64,000 nucleotides of DNA from JBFWRK01 sp050248955 (GTDB lineage: Bacteria > Actinomycetota > Acidimicrobiia > Acidimicrobiales > Ilumatobacteraceae). The translations under genes were made by a program, and so were the position numbers. This document shows positions 59,732 through 64,000 of this stretch, piece by piece. The stretch covers positions 1-64,000 of the forward strand of contig JBFWRK010000010.1 of NCBI GenBank assembly GCA_050248955.1, given 5' to 3'. Numbering within the stretch: the stretch's first letter is position 1; every line of letters begins with the position of its first letter. Under the pieces are notes generated by a model. It saw only the letters and a program-made list of their open reading frames with translations, was not told the origin of the DNA and did not search any database.

Positions 59732-60469
59732 GTGCGCGACCAGCGATCGGTGCGTGCGGCCACCGTGGACACGGGGGCCGTGTACGAGCGAACCAGACGC
59801 GCGTTCATCGCGACCGTGACCGCCTTGTCCGAGGAGGATTTGCACGTCCGGGTTCCGGCGTCGCCGGCCTGGTCGGTGCGCGACGTGCTCGCACATGTCG
59901 TCGGTCTTGCCGCGGACCTCAACGCGCAGCGCTTCCCCGACGCGGCGGATTCGGGCGGTACGGCATGGACCCGGCGCCAGGTGGAGCACCGGCGTTCGTG
60001 GAAGCTCGGCGACGTGGTCGCGGAGTGGGACCGGGAGGCACCGACGTTCGAAGCCGGGCTGAACGCCTTCGGCTACGAGATGGGCAGCCACTTCGTGGCG
60101 GACCTGCACGCGCACCACCAGGACGTGCGCAGCGCCGTGGGGCTGCCACCGGATGCCGACGAGGTCACGGTTGCCGTCGCGCTCGACCACTACGCGGCCG
60201 CGCTCGACCACCTGCTCATCGGGGCCGAGTGGGGGACCGTCGACGTCGTCTCGGGCCACGAACTGCGCCGGCTCGGCGCCGTGAGCGGCCCGCATCACGC
60301 ACGCGTGCAGGCGGAGCCGTTCGAGCTGCTGCGGGCGCTGTCCGCTCGACGTTCACTTCGCCAGCTCCGCGCCCTCGACTGGGAAGGCGATGTGGACGAC
60401 CTCCTCGCATTCCTGCAGACGGAAGTCACTGGCGGCTATGCCTTGCCCGCGGCTGATCTCCTCGAGTGA
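59732..60469 (+). CDS. Maleylpyruvate isomerase N-terminal domain protein (mycothiol/DinB-like)
   Basis: A 245-residue protein from GTG 59732. The helix-bundle N-terminus (ERTRRAFIATVTALSEEDLH, ASPAWSVRDVLAHVVGLAAD) matches the mycothiol-dependent maleylpyruvate-isomerase metal-binding family, with a His in LAHVVGL and others in VADLHAHHQDVRSAVGLP. The C-terminal part has RSLRQLRALDWEGDVDDLL. The family uses mycothiol, which supports an actinobacterial host. Real substrate unknown; many relatives are general thiol-transfer or detoxification enzymes. Confidence 0.75.
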   Translation: MRDQRSVRAATVDTGAVYERTRRAFIATVTALSEEDLHVRVPASPAWSVRDVLAHVVGLAADLNAQRFPDAADSGGTAWTRRQVEHRRSWKLGDVVAEWDREAPTFEAGLNAFGYEMGSHFVADLHAHHQDVRSAVGLPPDADEVTVAVALDHYAAALDHLLIGAEWGTVDVVSGHELRRLGAVSGPHHARVQAEPFELLRALSARRSLRQLRALDWEGDVDDLLAFLQTEVTGGYALPAADLLE

Positions 60470-60515
60470 CGCATCGAGCGGACATCGCTCGTCCCCGTGT
60501 GGCTAGCCTGCGCTC

Positions 60516-60524
60516 AGGAGGTGA
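60516..60524 (+). promoter_or_regulatory. Exceptionally strong ribosome-binding site
   Basis: AGGAGGTGA, complementary to the entire 3' anti-Shine-Dalgarno end of 16S rRNA, lies four bases before ATG 60529. It fixes the start of the DUF1918 gene and predicts high translation. Confidence 0.75.
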
Positions 60525-60528
60525 TCAC

Positions 60529-60741
60529 ATGCACGTCGAGGTCGGAGATCTGCTGCACGTGCGAGGACGCTCCGTCGGCATGCCGGAGCACCAGTGCGAA
60601 GTGCTCGAAGTCCGTGGCCCGGATGGCGGACCGCCCTACTGGGTCCGCTACACGGATGGTCACGAGGCACTGGTGTTCCCCGGGACCGACTGCGTCGTCG
60701 AACACCACGTCGAACACGACAAGGTCGAGCCGAAGAGCTGA
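60529..60741 (+). CDS. DUF1918-family small protein
   Basis: A 70-residue protein beginning MHVEVGDLLHVRGRSVGM. The family features are the beta-barrel-like strands ECEVLEV-type (HQCEVLEVRGPDGGPPYWVR) and GHEALVFPGTDCVVEHH. DUF1918 proteins are widespread in actinobacteria and lack a known function; the fold suggests a small SH3-like barrel. The start is set by the strong ribosome site. A hairpin terminator follows its stop by five bases. Confidence 0.88.
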   Translation: MHVEVGDLLHVRGRSVGMPEHQCEVLEVRGPDGGPPYWVRYTDGHEALVFPGTDCVVEHHVEHDKVEPKS

Positions 60742-60745
60742 ACCG

Positions 60746-60769
60746 GAACGCCGTCGCTAGCCGGCGTTC
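60746..60769. terminator. Bidirectional hairpin terminator
   Basis: GAACGCCG (60746-60753) pairs perfectly with CGGCGTTC (60762-60769) around an 8-base loop. It lies between the DUF1918 stop and the convergent VOC gene, overlapping the VOC stop codon, so it probably ends transcription from both sides. Confidence 0.6.
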
Positions 60770-61140
60770 TGCCAGAGGCCCATGAGGTTGCCCTCGCTGT
60801 CGGTGAAGTACGCAGCGAAGCCCATGTCGCCCACTGCCATCTTCTCGCCGACGGTCTCGCCTCCCCTCGCGCCCACTTCCTTCAGCGTGGCGTCGATGTC
60901 GTCGACCTGCAGCGTGATCACCGGCTTGGTCGCCGGCTCCTGGCGCTGCATCATCCCGCCACCGATGAAGCCGGGCTCGCTGGGCATGCCGTCGTCGCCC
61001 GCCGGCCCGGTCGACACCAGGTTGTACCCCATGTCCGGCATCTCCTGGATCTGCCAGCCGAACACCTCCCGATAGAAGCTCCTCGCTCGGTCCGCGTCGT
61101 CGAACGGGACCTCGAAATGCACGACTCGACCAGTCATCAT
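60757..61140 (-). CDS. VOC-superfamily (glyoxalase-like) protein
   Basis: A 127-residue vicinal-oxygen-chelate protein starting MMTGRVVHFEVPFDDADRAR at ATG 61140 (61137 also possible), with an AGGAGGGG ribosome site. Two beta-alpha-beta-beta-beta repeats are visible: VFGWQIQEMPDMGYNLVSTG and then ITLQVDDIDATLKEVGARGG, ending FAAYFTDSEGNLMGLWQ with a metal-site Glu replaced region. Possible roles are glyoxalase-type or resistance protein; the ligand is not known. It converges on DUF1918 at the hairpin. Confidence 0.85.
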   Translation of the reverse strand: MMTGRVVHFEVPFDDADRARSFYREVFGWQIQEMPDMGYNLVSTGPAGDDGMPSEPGFIGGGMMQRQEPATKPVITLQVDDIDATLKEVGARGGETVGEKMAVGDMGFAAYFTDSEGNLMGLWQNAG

Positions 61141-61222
61141 CCCCTCCTCCGGGAAGCGTGGCACCGTCACCACGAGCGGCCGCGCAAGCGTAGACGAGGC
61201 CGGAAGGCGCCCGGACCTGCCG

Positions 61223-62608
61223 CTACGCGGGGAGCGGCACGCAGGTGAACTGGTTCGGATCGAGCACGTTGTGGAACGGCGCCGTGCCGACCGTGACGCA
61301 CAGCCCAGGCACGAATCCGAGGCCGTCGAAGTCCACGAGCCATGGACCCCCCGACGCCGCGGTCAGCAGGGTCGTCGTCCGGTACGGGCGCGCGTCGGTC
61401 AGCTCCCAGTAGCCCTTCTCGAAGCCGAAGTCGGCGGCGTTGTTCCCGGCCTGCGCGGCCGCGATGTCGCTGAGGAAGAAGTGGGCGTGGAACTCGTCGA
61501 CGGACGGGTCGAAGCCCACCGCGGTCCATTCGATCACGAGCGCGTCTGCCTCGAAATGGGCCTCGTCGATCGTGATGCAGCGCTGGCCCGCTGCGGGATC
61601 GCACGGGGTTGATGGGGACGTCGCGGTCCCGGGGGAGGACGCGGCGGATGATGTCGTGACGTCAGCCGCCGAGGTCGAGCCGGAAGGCTGGGCTGACGTC
61701 GTCGTGCCACCGGCGCTGTCGTCATCGTCGTCACCTGCAGCGATCACACCGATGAGGACTGCTGCGACGACTGCCGCGGCTGCGCCGACGAGGAGGTACG
61801 CGCGCGGCGGACGGAGCCACGCCGACGGTGTCCGTCCGCCACCACCGTTCGTGCCGTGTGTCGGACCGCCCGTCCGTGGTGGCGGTGGCGGTGGAGCAGA
61901 GGTCGACTGTCTGCTGCTGCCTGTGCCCACGCCAGCGCCCGTTCCCACGGCCGTACCCGTGAGCGCGCGGGCTTCCGTCAGGAGTTGCTCGACGTCAGGC
62001 GCCACCGCGGCCAAGAGGTCGTCGCGCGACCTGAACCGCCGGAGGAGCTGCTCGATGGCGCGCGGGTCGCCGCCGCCGTGGAGGCGCTCGCGCAGCTGGA
62101 AGACGATCGTCAGCTGCTGGTGGAGGGCGAGCGGTGCGGTGCTCTCGAGCTGCTGGCGCAGCTCAGCGACGTACGTCAGCGGCAACGGCGGCGGTACGGG
62201 CAGCGGGTCGGGCAACGGTGCTGACTGGGCGCTGTTCACTGCCTTGACCAACGAGAACGCTGCCTGCTTGTCGGCCGTGCGGTAGTCGACCCACTGCCGG
62301 TGCTGCAGCGAGGATGGTGCGAGGTCGATGCTGGTGTCCTCGAGCTGCAGCGGCACGATCGCCTTGCCGAGCTCGACCGCGTACTGCCACTCGGCACGGC
62401 AGGCGGCGGACTCGAGCGCATGCTCCGTGACCGCGACGACAACGGCATCGCTGGCGCGGATCTCATCGAGGATGACGTCCCACCACTCCTGGCCGCCGGT
62501 CAGGTCCTGGTCGAACCACGCCTCGTACCCGGCGGCCTCGAGATCGCGGACGACATCCACGGTGCGTGGGCGGTCGATGCTGTTGTAGCTCACGAAGACG
62601 CGGCGCAC
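61223..62608 (-). CDS. TIR-domain protein with transmembrane helix and exported C-terminal domain
   Basis: A 461-residue protein from GTG 62608, set by a GGAGG ribosome site five bases before it. The TIR domain spans about 1-125: VFVSYNSIDRP, YEAWFDQDLTGGQEWWD, and ESAACRAEWQYAVELGKAIV, where Glu73 is the expected NADase residue. A helical segment follows (147-217), then a Pro/Gly-rich linker and a transmembrane helix at 270-292. Outside lies a Thr/Ser linker and a C-terminal domain (336-461) with four cysteines (336, 344, 437, 456), likely two disulfides. Nothing is recognised in that domain. A receptor-like design, sensing outside and signalling inside, is inferred. Confidence 0.85.
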   Translation of the reverse strand: MRRVFVSYNSIDRPRTVDVVRDLEAAGYEAWFDQDLTGGQEWWDVILDEIRASDAVVVAVTEHALESAACRAEWQYAVELGKAIVPLQLEDTSIDLAPSSLQHRQWVDYRTADKQAAFSLVKAVNSAQSAPLPDPLPVPPPLPLTYVAELRQQLESTAPLALHQQLTIVFQLRERLHGGGDPRAIEQLLRRFRSRDDLLAAVAPDVEQLLTEARALTGTAVGTGAGVGTGSSRQSTSAPPPPPPRTGGPTHGTNGGGGRTPSAWLRPPRAYLLVGAAAAVVAAVLIGVIAAGDDDDDSAGGTTTSAQPSGSTSAADVTTSSAASSPGTATSPSTPCDPAAGQRCITIDEAHFEADALVIEWTAVGFDPSVDEFHAHFFLSDIAAAQAGNNAADFGFEKGYWELTDARPYRTTTLLTAASGGPWLVDFDGLGFVPGLCVTVGTAPFHNVLDPNQFTCVPLPA

Positions 62609-62703
62609 GAGAGCCTCCGATCCCGGTGCGGCCGCCAGCTTACGGACACGCCGTCCGAGCGTGTGCGCGCTCGGTCGCGCCATCCGCAACCCGGCGCACG
62701 AAC

Positions 62704-62737
62704 GGGTGGGTGGGTGAGTGGGTGGGGGTGATGGGGG
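62704..62737 (+). other. G-run element, possible G-quadruplex
   Basis: The + strand has GGGTGGGTGGGTGAGTGGG followed by TGGGGG and ATGGGGG. Three or more consecutive G runs with loops of one to five bases meet the usual four-run G-quadruplex pattern. It lies between the divergent TIR and SDR genes, 25 bases before the SDR start. Confidence 0.6.
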
Positions 62738-62761
62738 ATGGTCCGTCGGTACATTCGGCAC

Positions 62762-64000
62762 ATGTCCGACAACGGCGACGAAGCACAGCTGGCAGCGCGC
62801 CTCAGAGCGGCGACCGAGCTCCTCGAGGAGATCAGGCGCGATCGCGACCTCCTCGGCGTTCTCACCGTCGACGAGCGGACGCGCCTGCTCAACGCCGCCG
62901 GCGACGTCTACTGCCCCGACGTCACGCTGCGTCGCCAGCGGGCGAAGACCAAGCAGCGCGAGGACAAGGCGGACAAGGTGCGGCGCAGCCAGGCGGTGCT
63001 CGCCGACACCGGCATCCGGGCGTTGCGCAGCAGGCCGGTCTTCACCACGCCGAACGTCTTCCCGCCGCGGCCGCTCGTGCTCGACGAGGTCTCACCCGAC
63101 GCCGACCCCGACGAGCGCGAGGTCCTCCTCCCGCAGCACTGCTACGTCTGCAAGCAGAAGTACGCCGAGATCCACCACTTCTACGACCAGCTCTGCCCGG
63201 CCTGCGGAGACCTGAACCACCGAAAGCGGACCGAGACCGCGGATCTGCGCGGTCGGGTCGCACTGCTCACCGGCGGTCGGGTCAAGATCGGCTACCAGGC
63301 CGGGATCAAGCTCCTCCGGGCCGGCGCGACGCTGATCGTCACCACGCGGTTCCCGCGCGATTCGGCGACTCGGTACGCACAGGAGCCCGACTTCGAGGAG
63401 TGGGGCGACCGGCTGGAGATCTACGGGCTCGATCTGCGACACACCCCGAGCGTCGAGGCCTTCTGTCACCACGTGAGCACCACACGGGATCGGCTCGACT
63501 ACGTGATCAACAACGCGTGCCAGACGGTGCGTCGCCCTCCCGATTTCTACCGCCACATGCTGGAGCGCGAGACCGGACCGCTGCGCGACCTGCCGCACCG
63601 GGTCCAGCGGCTCATCGGCGGATACGAGGGCCTGCGCGGCTATCGCATGCTGCCGACCGGCGAGACGAGCGAGAGCACGGGCGCGGAGACAGCCGAGTGC
63701 GCACTGCACGACGGCAGCAGGTCGTCGCCCGCCGGTCTCGCGCGACCGGCCGAGCTCTCGCAGACCCCGCTGCTGCCCGAGGAGCTCGTCGCCCAGGCGG
63801 ATCTGTTCCCGATCGGTCGGCTCGACCAGGATCTGCAGCAGGTCGACCTGCGCGACCGGAACTCGTGGCGGCTGATGCTCGCCGAGGTCTCGTCGGTCGA
63901 GCTGCTCGAGACGCAGCTCGTGAACGCGGTCGCCCCGTTCGTGCTGAACGCCCGGCTCAAGCCGCTGATGATGCGCACGCCCGAGCGGGACAAGCACATC
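62762..64000 (+). CDS. SDR-family oxidoreductase with N-terminal zinc ribbon (cut by window end)
   Basis: Open from ATG 62762 to the window end (413 codons, no stop). Residues 15-125 are helical and charged. A zinc ribbon has Cys127/130 (HCYVC) and Cys145/148 (LCPAC). The SDR Rossmann fold begins VALLTGGRVKIGYQAGIKLL (TGGxxxIG-type) at about 167 and has NNAC in DYVINNACQT, then a long insertion and SSVELLETQLVNAVAPFVLN, whose Asn/Ser region fits SDR catalysis. The YxxxK motif would lie past the window. The zinc-finger SDR class is uncommon; its substrate is unknown. Confidence 0.85.
   Translation, partial: MSDNGDEAQLAARLRAATELLEEIRRDRDLLGVLTVDERTRLLNAAGDVYCPDVTLRRQRAKTKQREDKADKVRRSQAVLADTGIRALRSRPVFTTPNVFPPRPLVLDEVSPDADPDEREVLLPQHCYVCKQKYAEIHHFYDQLCPACGDLNHRKRTETADLRGRVALLTGGRVKIGYQAGIKLLRAGATLIVTTRFPRDSATRYAQEPDFEEWGDRLEIYGLDLRHTPSVEAFCHHVSTTRDRLDYVINNACQTVRRPPDFYRHMLERETGPLRDLPHRVQRLIGGYEGLRGYRMLPTGETSESTGAETAECALHDGSRSSPAGLARPAELSQTPLLPEELVAQADLFPIGRLDQDLQQVDLRDRNSWRLMLAEVSSVELLETQLVNAVAPFVLNARLKPLMMRTPERDKHI

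Noticed and set aside
61223..64000. TIR and SDR genes as a two-gene defence system
   Set aside because: They are divergent, not co-transcribed, and the SDR has no known defence link; the shared promoter region alone is weak evidence.

Overview
The window is a gene-dense, GC-rich stretch that reads as an aerobic, metabolically versatile actinobacterium. F420-type flavin oxidoreductase, mycothiol-dependent isomerase-type, DUF1918 and double-GntR genes fit that group. An Acidimicrobiia/Ilumatobacter-like host is my inference; nothing in the window proves it. Genes sit in tight runs with ATGA/GTGA/TGATG overlaps, and GTG starts are common.

Layout. 0-2 kb is a decayed mobile or defence fringe: a frameshifted tyrosine-integrase remnant, a frameshifted toxin-like gene with an HTH partner, and an intact MntA/HepT nucleotidyltransferase toxin-antitoxin pair. 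2.0-7.2 kb holds an unusual operon of a membrane-helix adaptor, two P-loop NTPases and a wHTH-TPR protein, which looks like a STAND conflict protein split into separate chains. 7.3-13.7 kb is an acyl-CoA module: a MaoC-like dehydratase, a HAD phosphatase, a tandem-duplicated GntR regulator, an enoyl-CoA hydratase and a FadE34-type fused acyl-CoA dehydrogenase. Three promoters in this module share a GAGTA-type palindrome. 13.9-21.1 kb carries a lipoprotein, a PPOX protein, an MprAB-like two-component system divergent from an HtrA-like protease, small unknowns, an inositol-phosphatase-family enzyme and an RpoD-family sigma factor.

21.2-48.6 kb is one large methylated-amine supercluster. An IclR-betB-betA operon oxidises choline to glycine betaine. 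A seven-gene operon (corrinoid protein, DUF1638, a small virulence-factor-family protein, pterin methyltransferase, RamA-like activator, non-pyrrolysine MttB homologue, MetF) would pass a methyl group to folate and oxidise it. Two dimethylglycine/sarcosine-dehydrogenase-type flavoproteins, ETF beta/alpha, a glycine-betaine ABC importer with a fused double permease, a choline-kinase-like protein and an FCD GntR regulator complete it. No betaine monooxygenase or betaine-homocysteine methyltransferase is visible, so the first betaine demethylation may be corrinoid-dependent. An unrelated ABC-2 exporter sits inside the cluster.

49.5-58.4 kb follows a Uma2 nuclease and tRNA-Val. It encodes a complete 4-hydroxybenzoate / protocatechuate 4,5-cleavage pathway: PobA, LigA, LigB, LigC, LigI, LigU, LigJ and LigK. 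A GntR regulator is present, and the same TTGTCGACAA palindrome lies in both divergent promoter regions. 58.5-64 kb holds an acyl-CoA dehydrogenase, small enzymes, a TIR-transmembrane-exported-domain protein, a G-run promoter element and a zinc-ribbon SDR cut off by the window end.
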